Part shown: one piece after another, positions 18,014-26,189 of the stretch
Position numbering within the stretch: position 1 is the first letter of the stretch
How the letters are laid out: each line of letters starts with the position of its first letter
Origin: Neorhizobium sp. JUb45
GTDB taxonomy: Bacteria > Pseudomonadota > Alphaproteobacteria > Rhizobiales > Rhizobiaceae
Assembly: GCF_004343585.1 (NCBI RefSeq)
Contig: NZ_SLYW01000002.1
Location: 248,001 to 312,000, forward strand
DNA: 64,000 nucleotides
Reading direction: 5' to 3'
Notes under the pieces: model-generated
The model's database searches: none
The model's input: only the letters and a program-made list of their open reading frames with translations
What the model was told of the DNA's origin: nothing
Program-made: the position numbers and the translations under genes

Positions 18014-18037
18014 TTCGCGGCGAACTGATTGCATACG

Positions 18038-18071
18038 GATGGCGGCGGCTCCTTTGAGGGTGGCCGCCATC
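18038..18071 (+). other. Intercistronic hairpin between atpE and atpF'
   Basis: GATGGCGGC and GCCGCCATC pair perfectly over 9 bp around a 16-nt loop, 25 nt after the atpE stop. There is no T-run, so it is more likely to stabilise or process the atpE message than to terminate transcription. Confidence 0.55.
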
Positions 18072-18102
18072 TTCGATATTCGAATTCCACCTGGAGGTGA
18101 TG

Positions 18103-18726
18103 ATGCTCGTGACACCGGCACATGCGCAGACCGCGCCGGACGCCACACAGACGCCGGTTGCACCGGGCGCCGCTCCTGCGGCCGAAGTGCATACCGAAAC
18201 TGGTGTTGCTCATGATGGCGCCCATGCTGGCGGCGTATTCCCGCCTTTCGACAGCGCCCATTTTGCTTCGCAGCTTCTGTGGCTCGTCATCACTTTCGGC
18301 CTGTTCTTCCTTCTGATCCAGAAGGTTCTCGGCCCGCGTCTCGCAGCGATCCTGACGGATCGCCATGACCGCATCGCCGCCGATCTTGCCGAAGCCGGCC
18401 GCATGCAGGCCGAAGCCGATGCAGCCGTCGAGACCTACGAAAAGGAACTGGCAGCTGCACGCGCCAAGGGCGCTGGCATTGCCGATGCAGCCCGCGAAGC
18501 CGCCAAGACCAAGGCAGCCGCCGACCGCGCCGCAATCGAAGCGGAACTCTCCGCCAAGCTTGCAGCCGCAGAAGCCAGCATTGGCGAGATCAAGGCCAAG
18601 GCCTTTGCAAACGTCGGCGATATCGCTTCCGAAACAGCATCGGTCATCGTCGACCAGCTGATCGGCGCCAAGGCCACCGATGCCGAGATCAAGACCGCGG
18701 TCACTGCCGCCAAGCAGGGAGCCTGA
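18103..18726 (+). CDS. atpF': F0F1 ATP synthase subunit b'
   Basis: Second stalk subunit b' of about 207 residues, typical of alphaproteobacteria and photosynthetic organisms that use a b/b' heterodimer. An Ala/Pro-rich leader (to about 45) precedes a membrane helix ([21 protein letters not shown]) and a long charged coiled coil (about 80-200). ATG 18103 is chosen because GGAGG lies 5 nt upstream; GTG 18097 and ATG 18100 are also in frame. atpF starts 3 bp after its stop. Confidence 0.93.
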   Translation: MLVTPAHAQTAPDATQTPVAPGAAPAAEVHTETGVAHDGAHAGGVFPPFDSAHFASQLLWLVITFGLFFLLIQKVLGPRLAAILTDRHDRIAADLAEAGRMQAEADAAVETYEKELAAARAKGAGIADAAREAAKTKAAADRAAIEAELSAKLAAAEASIGEIKAKAFANVGDIASETASVIVDQLIGAKATDAEIKTAVTAAKQGA

Positions 18727-18729
18727 TCC

Positions 18730-19215
18730 ATGGCTTTTGACGCAACATTTTACGCTCTCGTCGGCCTGATCCTTTTCCTCGCGCTGATTGCCTATCTGAA
18801 GGTTCCGGGCATGATGGGCCGCTCGCTGGACAAGCGCGCCGCCAACATCCGCGAAGAGCTGGACGAAGCCAAGCGTCTGCGTGAAGAAGCCCAGGCGCTG
18901 CTGGCCGAATACCAGAAGAAGCGCAAGGAAGCCGAACAGGACGCCGCCAACATCGTTGCTGCCGCCGAACGCGAAGCCGCAGCGCTGGCCGCTGAAGCAA
19001 AGCAGAAGACGGAAGAATTCGTCGCCCGCCGCAACGCGCTTTCGGAACAGAAGATCCGCCAAGCTGAAACCGACGCGATCAACTCGGTCCGCTCGGCCGC
19101 CGTCGATCTCGCAGTCGCTGCCGCCGAAAAGGTGATCGCCGCCAAGACCGATGCCGCAACGCAGAAGGCTCTCTTCTCCGACGCCGTCGCACAGGTGAAG
19201 ACACGTTTGAACTGA
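18730..19215 (+). CDS. atpF: F0F1 ATP synthase subunit b
   Basis: Peripheral stalk subunit of 161 residues. A single N-terminal membrane helix (FYALVGLILFLALIAYLKVPG) is followed by an Ala/Glu/Lys-rich coiled coil to about 135 (RLREEAQALLAEYQKKRKEAE). It is the last gene of the F0 operon, followed within 25 nt by an intrinsic terminator. The F1 genes are not in the window. Confidence 0.95.
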   Translation: MAFDATFYALVGLILFLALIAYLKVPGMMGRSLDKRAANIREELDEAKRLREEAQALLAEYQKKRKEAEQDAANIVAAAEREAAALAAEAKQKTEEFVARRNALSEQKIRQAETDAINSVRSAAVDLAVAAAEKVIAAKTDAATQKALFSDAVAQVKTRLN

Positions 19216-19239
19216 TCGCTTTGATCGGGTTTAAGTTTG

Positions 19240-19268
19240 AAAGCCGGGTGGTGACGCCCGGCTTTTTT
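19240..19268 (+). terminator. Intrinsic terminator of the F0 ATP synthase operon
   Basis: AAGCCGGG-TGGTGACG-CCCGGCTT forms an 8-bp perfect stem followed by TTTT, 25 nt after the atpF stop. Confidence 0.9.
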
Positions 19269-19426
19269 GTTGTTTTGGTATGGACAAGTGTCTGACAGCA
19301 CGTCGGTGCAAGCGCCTTAAATGAAGAGCGCGTCAGTTAACCTCATTGGCACAATAAACTGGTGAACCGGGCGGGTGGACAATACACACAGCGGCGCAAT
19401 GTCATATCTGGCCGTTGGGAAACTCC

Positions 19427-20734
19427 ATGAGCGTCGCAGGTTACCTGGTAAACGCCCTTTTATTGGCCTGCTTTATGCTCGGTTCGGTCAGTCCGTTTCT
19501 GCCACTGGGGCTTGCCTGGAGGGCGGCGGCCCTGGCGGCGCTGGCATTTCTGGCAGGTGAGCTTATTTCCGGACCGATTGCGGCTCCGAATATTTCGGAC
19601 GCGGTAGGCGAAGCCATCAAGGCATTGTTTATGATGGCAATTGCCACGGCGATGGCAATTCGCTTCGCCATCGCCGCGGCGCTCAAATATCTCACTCTCG
19701 AATCACTGGGTTTGTTTTCAGACGCCCGCCCGTATCGATGGGTAGACTATGTGCTTCTGGCAGCGATTGGCGGTAATGCCGGCTTCTATATCACAATCAA
19801 GATTGCATCCGCATTGGGCGGAAGTTCCGGCGGTTACATGCTGGATATCAGTATTGCTGTAGCCATGGGCGTGATGGGCGTAGCGATTGCTTTTTGGCGA
19901 CCGAAACATGTCTGGTTACCGGTCGGGGCCGCTTTCTGGGTTTCGGCATCCATCTCTTTTTATGGATCATGGCAAACACAAAGGATTATTGATGGAGCAG
20001 AAAAGCTTGCCGAAGGGCGCCCTTGGTGCCTGATCACACCGTCGGGATGGCGCAATCGTAGTCCCAGGATTGATGACATCGGTTTTTTCTCTCTTCGCAA
20101 AGAGAATGATGGTGCGCATTTAATTGCGCTCGTGCGCGACAAGAACAATTTTGTTGTGGCGGATTGGTCCATCCGGCAGCAACGCTTCAATAAAAGTACG
20201 CGTGGCGCCTATGGCTCCTGTTTTCCTCAAACTACTCATTCTCGAGCCTTGCTTGAGAATGACATTGAGGATCAGGTCTTTGCAATTGGGGCATACATCT
20301 TCTCTGTGCCTACGGAGCTGAGTGCCACCGCGACACCTGAAGTACTGAGAATTTCGGCTGTTGCCTCCGAAAAAAACAGGGTGGTGTTGCCCCGTGGGTT
20401 CAAAGACGCAACGCTTAGCTTCCGTGATCCAACACCACGCATTCCGCGACTTAGTAAGCCGCTGTCTACATTGAGCGATTTTTCAGAATTAGACGTTCAA
20501 ACAATGTTGCGTGGAGAAACCATCACTTTTTCCGGCATGGATCCAAAATCGGCCAGACATATGGTTCTAAGCTGCCTTTCCGGGTTGTTTTCGGAGCGGA
20601 GATGTAACGTGACGGCAACGGGCACGGTTGAAACCTATACGTTTTCGTTGCCGCTCAATGAGTTGAAGAACTGGTCTGAAGCTACCGATGAAATCGCCGC
20701 CTTGTTCGACAGGCTGAAGGTCATTGAGCAGTAA
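19427..20734 (+). CDS. Unrecognised multi-pass membrane protein
   Basis: I do not recognise this 435-residue protein. About six hydrophobic segments fill the first 190 residues (for example YLVNALLLACFMLG, AALAALAFLAGELI, YVLLAAIGGNAGFYITI, IAVAMGVMGVAIAFW, VGAAFWVSASISFYG). About 245 soluble residues follow with no known motif; they contain scattered Cys (WCLITPSG, GSCFPQT, LSCLSGLFSERRC). Codon use is more AT-tolerant than in the neighbouring atp and rnhB genes, which hints at transfer. Start ATG 19427 has GGGA 6 nt upstream. It stands alone between the atp terminator and rnhB. Confidence 0.7.
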   Translation: MSVAGYLVNALLLACFMLGSVSPFLPLGLAWRAAALAALAFLAGELISGPIAAPNISDAVGEAIKALFMMAIATAMAIRFAIAAALKYLTLESLGLFSDARPYRWVDYVLLAAIGGNAGFYITIKIASALGGSSGGYMLDISIAVAMGVMGVAIAFWRPKHVWLPVGAAFWVSASISFYGSWQTQRIIDGAEKLAEGRPWCLITPSGWRNRSPRIDDIGFFSLRKENDGAHLIALVRDKNNFVVADWSIRQQRFNKSTRGAYGSCFPQTTHSRALLENDIEDQVFAIGAYIFSVPTELSATATPEVLRISAVASEKNRVVLPRGFKDATLSFRDPTPRIPRLSKPLSTLSDFSELDVQTMLRGETITFSGMDPKSARHMVLSCLSGLFSERRCNVTATGTVETYTFSLPLNELKNWSEATDEIAALFDRLKVIEQ

Positions 20735-20743
20735 TATTAATCA

Positions 20744-21409
20744 TCAGAAATCCACCTCATCCTTCTTCAACGGCCGAAAACTCATCCGGTGTAGCACGCA
20801 CGGCCCGTGCGCCTCGATAGCGCCCCGGTGCTGCGCCGTGCCATATCCCGCATGTCCTTCAAACCCATAGGCAGGCCACACAGCGCCGGCCCGCGCCATC
20901 ATGCGGTCACGCGTCACCTTGGCAACGATGGAAGCGGCGGCGATGGAGACCGAGCGGGCATCGCCCTTGATGACGGCGCGGCCCGCGCAGGTGATGCCCG
21001 GCACAACGTCGCGACCATCCGAGAGCACGAGGGCAGGGGGCGTTTCCAGCCCCGCCACCGCGCGCCGCATGGCATCAAGGCTGGCGCGCAGAATATTCAT
21101 GTCGTCGATCCGTTTCGGGCCGGATGAGGCAATCGACACCTGAGCAGTAGCGATGATCGCATCGAACAGTTTTTCGCGCTGTTTCAGGCTGAGTTTTTTC
21201 GAATCGTTCAGCCCTGCCGGGATGTTGTGCGGGTCGAGAATGACGGCGGCGGCAACGACCGGGCCTGCGAGCGGGCCACGACCGGCCTCATCGGTGCCGG
21301 CCACCGGCCAGAGACCTTCGGCGCGTGCGGCGTCCTCGATGCTGAAATCGGGTTTCAGCGGCAGGGGATCGAACAGTTTGGGAGAATCGGGCGGCGTGCT
21401 TCTTTTCAT
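20744..21409 (-). CDS. rnhB: Ribonuclease HII
   Basis: Removes ribonucleotides misincorporated in DNA. The 221-residue protein has [15 protein letters not shown] with catalytic Asp40-Glu41, LNDSKKLS, and the later acidic residues expected near ASLDAMRRA and [12 protein letters not shown] use ATG 21409 because the family alignment begins just downstream; the frame continues to 21655 but reads through a repeat element there. No strong ribosome binding site is visible. Confidence 0.95.
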   Translation of the reverse strand: MKRSTPPDSPKLFDPLPLKPDFSIEDAARAEGLWPVAGTDEAGRGPLAGPVVAAAVILDPHNIPAGLNDSKKLSLKQREKLFDAIIATAQVSIASSGPKRIDDMNILRASLDAMRRAVAGLETPPALVLSDGRDVVPGITCAGRAVIKGDARSVSIAAASIVAKVTRDRMMARAGAVWPAYGFEGHAGYGTAQHRGAIEAHGPCVLHRMSFRPLKKDEVDF

Positions 21410-21805
21410 GGCGGCGAAAATCGCACGCCGACCCGATCTCCTGCAAGCCCCGGCATAACGGCGGCAACGTTTCCTCGCCAAGGGGCGGCGAGAGCCGGGG
21501 TTTTTCGACACGGAAAGCGGCGGTGGACCGTGTCGAAATTCTTTGTCTGTAGGCGCTATGGAAAAGCTGATTGAAGGATCGACAGTGCGCCCATCCGATC
21601 TCCCCCCATGTGGGGGAGATGCCCGGCAGGGCAGAGGGGGGTAATCCTGGCGCAAATGCCTCTACGCCCCATCTGCCGCACTGTTGCTTACCCCCCTCTG
21701 TCACCTTTCGGTGACATCTCCCCCACATGGGGGGAGATCATTGGGAGCAAGCCACACCCTCTCTCAACTCATCAGCAATTTCCTTATTTCAAAGGAGGCC
21801 TGCCC
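21410..21805. other. Intergenic region with a large repeat
   Basis: About 395 bp between rnhB and the radical SAM gene. Its middle is the palindromic element at 21597-21739. The rest shows no gene. Confidence 0.5.
21597..21739. repeat. Complete RIME-like element with near-perfect outer arms
   Basis: Outer arms GATCTCCCCCCATGTGGGGG and CCCCCACATGGGGGGAGATC are exact reverse complements, each also self-complementary around CATG. The inner arms GGGCAGAGGGGGGTAA and TTACCCCCCTCTG pair as well, so the whole 143-bp unit could fold into one long structure. It is the clearest copy of this family in the window. Confidence 0.85.
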
Positions 21806-22963
21806 TCATAACAACGACAACTGCACGCCCCCTCCATCCGGCCGCACAAACAGATCGTCGCGCAAGGACATGCCGCGCCGGGCCAGACCCAGTCGTTTGG
21901 TCGCCATCTCGAAACGGCGGCCGATCTGCCAGGCATAGGGACCTGCCCCCTTCATGCGCTTGGTGAAGTCGGCATCGTAATCCTTGCCGCCGCGCATCGA
22001 GCGCACCAGGTTCATCACATGCCGGTAGCGGTCCGGGTAGTTCTGCAGCAGCCAGTCGCGAAACAGCGGCGCCACTTCCAGCGGCAGGCGCAGGAGAACA
22101 TAACTTGCCTCGCGAGCACCGGCGGCGTGTCCCGCCTCCAGTACCCGTTCGATCTCGTGATCGTTGAGCGCCGGAATGACCGGCGACACCATCACCGCCG
22201 TCGGAATGCCGGCCTCGGTCAGCGTCCTGATCGTGTCCAGCCGGCGGGACGGCGTCGCGGCGCGCGGCTCCATGCTCCGCGCCAGCTTGCGGTCGAGCGT
22301 CGTCACCGAAATCCCCACCTTGGCCAGCCCCCTCGACGCCATGTCGGAAAGAATGTCGATATCGCGGGTGATCAGCGATCCCTTGGTGACGATCAGCACC
22401 GGATGATTGGCCTTCTGCAGCACTTCGAGAAGCTGTCGCATGATGCGCCACTCCTTTTCGATCGGCTGGTAGGGGTCGGTATTGGTGCCGATGGCGATCG
22501 GCCGCACCTTGTATTCCGGGCGGCTGAGTTCCCGCTCCAGCAGTTTGGGCGCATCCGGCTTGGCAAACAGTTTCGCCTCGAAATCCAGCCCCGGCGAAAG
22601 CCCCATATAGCTGTGGGTGGGCCGGGCGAAACAATAGATGCAGCCATGCTCACAGCCGCGATAGGGATTGATCGAGCGGTCGAAGCCGATATCGGGACTG
22701 TCATTGCGGGTGATTGCCGTGCGCGGCTTTTCCACCTGCACTTCGGTGCGGAAAGGCTCGAGTTCCTCCAGCGACTGCCAGCCGTCGTCAAAAGCCTCGC
22801 GGCGCTGTTCCTCGAAACGGCCGCTCGGGTTGATGCCCGCACCACGTCCACGCCGCCGATCGATCTCGATCCTGAGACCGGAGGCGCTCACCAGTGCGTT
22901 GGCAATATCTGCCGTATGGCCAGGTGCTAGCGCACCCTGCCTGAGGTCTGACAGCTCGTTCAT
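21806..22963 (-). CDS. PA0069-type radical SAM protein
   Basis: Radical SAM enzyme of 385 residues related to spore photoproduct lyase-like proteins of the PA0069 type. The cluster motif is CEHGCIYC with Cys104, Cys108 and Cys111, preceded by SINPYRG. Conserved blocks SYMGLSPGLDFEAKLFAK, AIGTNTDPYQPIEKEWRIMR and LARSMEPRAATPSRRLDTI are present. The reaction is unknown. Start ATG 22963 is chosen for GGGAG 6 nt upstream and because conservation starts nearby; the frame is open to 23071. Confidence 0.88.
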   Translation of the reverse strand: MNELSDLRQGALAPGHTADIANALVSASGLRIEIDRRRGRGAGINPSGRFEEQRREAFDDGWQSLEELEPFRTEVQVEKPRTAITRNDSPDIGFDRSINPYRGCEHGCIYCFARPTHSYMGLSPGLDFEAKLFAKPDAPKLLERELSRPEYKVRPIAIGTNTDPYQPIEKEWRIMRQLLEVLQKANHPVLIVTKGSLITRDIDILSDMASRGLAKVGISVTTLDRKLARSMEPRAATPSRRLDTIRTLTEAGIPTAVMVSPVIPALNDHEIERVLEAGHAAGAREASYVLLRLPLEVAPLFRDWLLQNYPDRYRHVMNLVRSMRGGKDYDADFTKRMKGAGPYAWQIGRRFEMATKRLGLARRGMSLRDDLFVRPDGGGVQLSLL

Positions 22964-23095
22964 CGGAATCTCCCGCGGCAGGCATTGCGCCACCGCTGTG
23001 ACTGAATTGCTATCGGACAAATGAGAACATTGCAAGAACAAAATTGCGAGAAACAGCGAGTGGCGTTTCATGCTGCGATGCGCTAACTGTCACGA

Positions 23096-23608
23096 ATGCT
23101 GACTGTCCTCATGGAATGCCGCGATCAGGAATCGGAACTGGCACAGACCCTGTCCGTGCTTGTGGCGGGTGCCGTGGAAGGCCTCGTCAGCGATGTCGTG
23201 GTGCTCGATCACGGCTCGCGCGATGCCTCCGCAAGGGTGGCCGATGCCGCCGGTTGCCGTTTCCACACCCACTGGGATATCAAGGACATATTGCGATCCG
23301 TGCGCGGCGAATGGCTGCTTCTGATCGAGCCCGGCGCGCGGCCACAGATCGGCTGGATCGACGAGCTTGGCGAGCATGTGGCGATGAACCGGCAGCCGGC
23401 AAAATTCTCGCCGTCGCGCAATCACCGCCCGTCTTTTTTCAAGCGTCTGAGCCGTCGTGTGCCGCCGCTGGAATACGGTTTTGTTCTGCCGAAGAAACAG
23501 GCGATCGCACTCGCCAAATCCGGCATGCCGCTGTCGCAGCTGGCGCAAAACCAGAAGGCCTTTACGCTGATCAGCGAAATGGTGCCGGCCTGGGCTGCAA
23601 GGGGTTAG
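23096..23608 (+). CDS. Short glycosyltransferase-like protein
   Basis: A 170-residue protein whose first half resembles the nucleotide-sugar half of family 2 glycosyltransferases (VLMECRDQESELAQTL, VVVLDHGSRDAS, WLLLIEPGARPQIGW). It is far shorter than full glycosyltransferases and the usual DxD reads as LIEPGARP, so enzymatic activity is doubtful. The tail is basic (RNHRPSFFKRLSRRVPP). No membrane helix is obvious. It is divergent from the radical SAM gene and has no clear operon partner. Confidence 0.6.
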   Translation: MLTVLMECRDQESELAQTLSVLVAGAVEGLVSDVVVLDHGSRDASARVADAAGCRFHTHWDIKDILRSVRGEWLLLIEPGARPQIGWIDELGEHVAMNRQPAKFSPSRNHRPSFFKRLSRRVPPLEYGFVLPKKQAIALAKSGMPLSQLAQNQKAFTLISEMVPAWAARG

Positions 23609-23702
23609 GTCGAGCGCAGGATTTATCGCTCCCAATCATTCGTTGATGCTCGATGTGGTTTTGAGAAAGTGTATTTTACCCCTGGGTTGAGGCGGCAGCA
23701 GC

Positions 23703-24665
23703 ATGAAACATCATTTCGGAGACGTGCTCGATCGCAGCGGCGGGCACTGGACGGTTTTGCCGAATGTCGAGCGATATGCCTATCAAATGCCGGAATGGAC
23801 GAGCGGACAAAAGCTGGTCTCCATCGCGACGATCAGCAGTGACGATGCCAACTGGGAGCTGATCGAGACATTCCCCAATCTTCAGGAACTGACGCTTCAT
23901 TCGCCGAGCCACGAGCAGCTTGCGTTTGTCTCGAGGCTTTGGCGTCTCAAGCGTCTGCGGATCACGCACGCAAGACCGAAGGATATCGGCTTTCTGGCGC
24001 GTCTTCAGAATCTGGAGGAGGTGATCCTGGAATATGTGTCCGGCTTCAGTGATATTTCGCCCCTCGCAGAGTTGAAGCAGTTGAGAGCGCTGCATCTTGA
24101 AAACCTGAGGCGTGTCTCGGATTTTTCAGGTCTGAAGGGTGCCGGCAGCCTGAAATATCTGAGCATTCACGGAACCTTCGATCGGCCTCAGCCGGTCGAC
24201 AGTTTTGAGTTTCTGTCCTCGCTGGATGGTCTGGAACATCTGGGGCTGCATCTCATCAAGGGGCCGAAAGTGGATCAGCCATTATCGCCCATCAGGGCAT
24301 TGCCCAATTTGCGAAAGCTGGATGTTTCCATGCATACGTTTCCACTGGAGGTTTTCGCCTGGGTTGAAGCAAATTGCCCGCGTGTGGATGGAGCGGTGCG
24401 GCCGGCATTTTATAAATCCGGCGGAAACATCGAGGAAATTGTCGAAAGAGACATTCGTTTTCGAATGCCCATCGAGGAGTTCGATCGTTTCGAAGATCTG
24501 TTTGTCGGCTCGGATGGCAAGAGATACGAGCGCGTTCCCCATCAGGCACTTTTGCTGGGTCGTGGTCAGCGCCGGCTGACGGGCGCACAGGACAAAATCG
24601 ATAAAGCATGCGAATTGCACGCACAGAGTTACAAAAAGCTTGTGGCTGAGTTTTCGGACGGCTGA
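23703..24665 (+). CDS. Leucine-rich repeat protein of unknown function
   Basis: Protein of 320 residues with irregular leucine-rich repeats over about 55-235 (FPNLQELTLHS, LWRLKRLRITHA, LQNLEEVILEYVSGFSDISPL, LKQLRALHLENL, SLKYLSIHGTF, LEHLGLHLIKG, LPNLRKLDVSMH). The repeat spacing is close to that of internalin-type LRRs. No signal peptide or membrane segment is visible, so it appears cytoplasmic, perhaps a protein-binding scaffold. The C-terminal 80 residues lack repeats. Codon use is somewhat more AT-tolerant than the neighbours. It stands alone. Confidence 0.7.
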   Translation: MKHHFGDVLDRSGGHWTVLPNVERYAYQMPEWTSGQKLVSIATISSDDANWELIETFPNLQELTLHSPSHEQLAFVSRLWRLKRLRITHARPKDIGFLARLQNLEEVILEYVSGFSDISPLAELKQLRALHLENLRRVSDFSGLKGAGSLKYLSIHGTFDRPQPVDSFEFLSSLDGLEHLGLHLIKGPKVDQPLSPIRALPNLRKLDVSMHTFPLEVFAWVEANCPRVDGAVRPAFYKSGGNIEEIVERDIRFRMPIEEFDRFEDLFVGSDGKRYERVPHQALLLGRGQRRLTGAQDKIDKACELHAQSYKKLVAEFSDG

Positions 24666-24716
24666 CTGCAGTGCAGCAGGAGGCTTTACCCGACATCACT
24701 GGGTCTGGCCTGCCCC

Positions 24717-25271
24717 TCACGCCTTGCCCGTGCCGCGCTTCAGATGCTCATCCAGCCGCGGCAATATCTCGATGAAATTGCAGGGCATGTGGCGATAGTC
24801 CAGCTGCGGTTTCAATATGCCGTCCCAGGCATCCTTGCAGGCGCCGGGGGAGCCGGGCAGAACAAAGATATAGGTGGCATTGGCAACGCCGGCCGTGGCA
24901 CGCGACTGGATGGTCGAGGTGCCGATCTTGTCGTAGGAGATGCGGTGGAACACGGCGGAAAAGCCTTCCATTCGCTTTTCGAACAGCGGCTCGATCGCTT
25001 GCGGTGTCACGTCGCGGCCGGTAAAGCCGGTGCCACCGGTGGTGATGACCACATCGATATTGTCGTCCTCGCTCCACGCCTTCACCTGCGCGGCGATCTG
25101 CCCCTTGTCGTCGGGCACGATGGCGCGGCCTTTGAGCACATGGCCGGCCTCGGTGATGCGCGAAACCAGCGTGTCGCCGGAACGGTCGTCGTCCAGCGTG
25201 CGGGTGTCGGAGACGGTCAACACGGCAATGCCGACGGGAATGAAAGGGCGGCTTTCGTCGATCCGGTTCAT
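24717..25271 (-). CDS. moaB: Molybdenum cofactor biosynthesis protein B
   Basis: MoaB/MogA-like protein of 184 residues that binds or adenylylates molybdopterin. Motifs are VLTVSDTRTLDDDRSGD (N-terminal), TTGGTGFTGRDVTPQAIEPL, and LPGSPGACKDAWDGILKPQLDYRHMPCNFIEILPR at the end, diagnostic of the MoaB branch. GGAGG lies 6 nt before the ATG. It follows ispE by 20 bp and probably shares its transcript. Confidence 0.93.
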   Translation of the reverse strand: MNRIDESRPFIPVGIAVLTVSDTRTLDDDRSGDTLVSRITEAGHVLKGRAIVPDDKGQIAAQVKAWSEDDNIDVVITTGGTGFTGRDVTPQAIEPLFEKRMEGFSAVFHRISYDKIGTSTIQSRATAGVANATYIFVLPGSPGACKDAWDGILKPQLDYRHMPCNFIEILPRLDEHLKRGTGKA

Positions 25272-25291
25272 GGGTATCCTCCGTGCTGTTT

Positions 25292-26173
25292 TCAGGCAGA
25301 CATGGTGCTGGTGGCGCAGAAATACCAGTGCGGACGCTCGGCGGCGAGCGACGATGCGGCTGCCTGTGCTTCTTGCAAACTGCGGAAAATGCCAAAGCAG
25401 GTGGCGCCGGAGCCGGACATGCGCGACAGCAGCGCACCGCGATCATCGAGCATAAACCGCAGCGTGGCGATCTCGGGAACGAGCGTGGTGGCCGCCGGCT
25501 CCAGATCGTTGCGCAAGGCGCTCAGGCAATCGATCCAGTCACTGAGCGTATCGGAGGAGGGCAGCGGGCCGACCGGCGGATTGTCGCGGTTCTGCAGCGC
25601 CTTGAAGATGGCCGGTGTCGACACGCCGATCAGCGGATTGCCAAGAACCAGCGCCATGGCCGGCATCTGCGGCAGAGGGGCAATCTCCTCACCGATGCCG
25701 CGCGCGGCCAGCGGCTGGCCGGCAAAACACATCGGCACATCTGCCCCCAGAGACAGGGCGAGCGCGGTTCCTTCCTGAGGCTCCAGGTCGGCGTTCCACA
25801 CGCGCAGCAACCCATGCAGGGCAGCGGCCGCATCGGCAGAGCCGCCACCGATGCCGGAGGCGACGGGCAGGTTCTTTTCGAGATAGATGGCGACAGGTGG
25901 AGTGTCGATGCCGGCTGCGGCAAGACGCTGGCGCAGGCCGTCACGGGCTTGCAGCACCAGATTGTCGGATGGCTGACCCAGCGCATCGGCAAACCGGCCG
26001 GAGACGGAGAACGTGTCTTCACCGGCCGCAGAAATCTGCAGCCGGTCGCCGGTGTCGCAAAAGGTCACGACACTGTCGAGCAGGTGATAGCCATCGGCAC
26101 GCCGGCCGGTGACATGCAGCGCGAGATTGATCTTGGCTCGCGCCACTTCCGTCACGACTGGCATTTCGGTCAT
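25292..26173 (-). CDS. ispE: 4-diphosphocytidyl-2-C-methyl-D-erythritol kinase
   Basis: GHMP-family kinase of 293 residues in the MEP isoprenoid pathway. ARAKINLALHVTGRRADGYHLLDSVV forms the substrate-binding start (Lys in AKINL, His in GYH), LPVASGIGGGSADAAAAL is the ATP-binding glycine loop, and SRMSGSGATCFGIF is the C-terminal GHMP motif. It sits 16 bp after the TPR-LysM gene and 20 bp before moaB, all on the minus strand. Confidence 0.95.
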   Translation of the reverse strand: MTEMPVVTEVARAKINLALHVTGRRADGYHLLDSVVTFCDTGDRLQISAAGEDTFSVSGRFADALGQPSDNLVLQARDGLRQRLAAAGIDTPPVAIYLEKNLPVASGIGGGSADAAAALHGLLRVWNADLEPQEGTALALSLGADVPMCFAGQPLAARGIGEEIAPLPQMPAMALVLGNPLIGVSTPAIFKALQNRDNPPVGPLPSSDTLSDWIDCLSALRNDLEPAATTLVPEIATLRFMLDDRGALLSRMSGSGATCFGIFRSLQEAQAAASSLAAERPHWYFCATSTMSA

Positions 26174-26189
26174 GCGTTACGGGCCGCCG

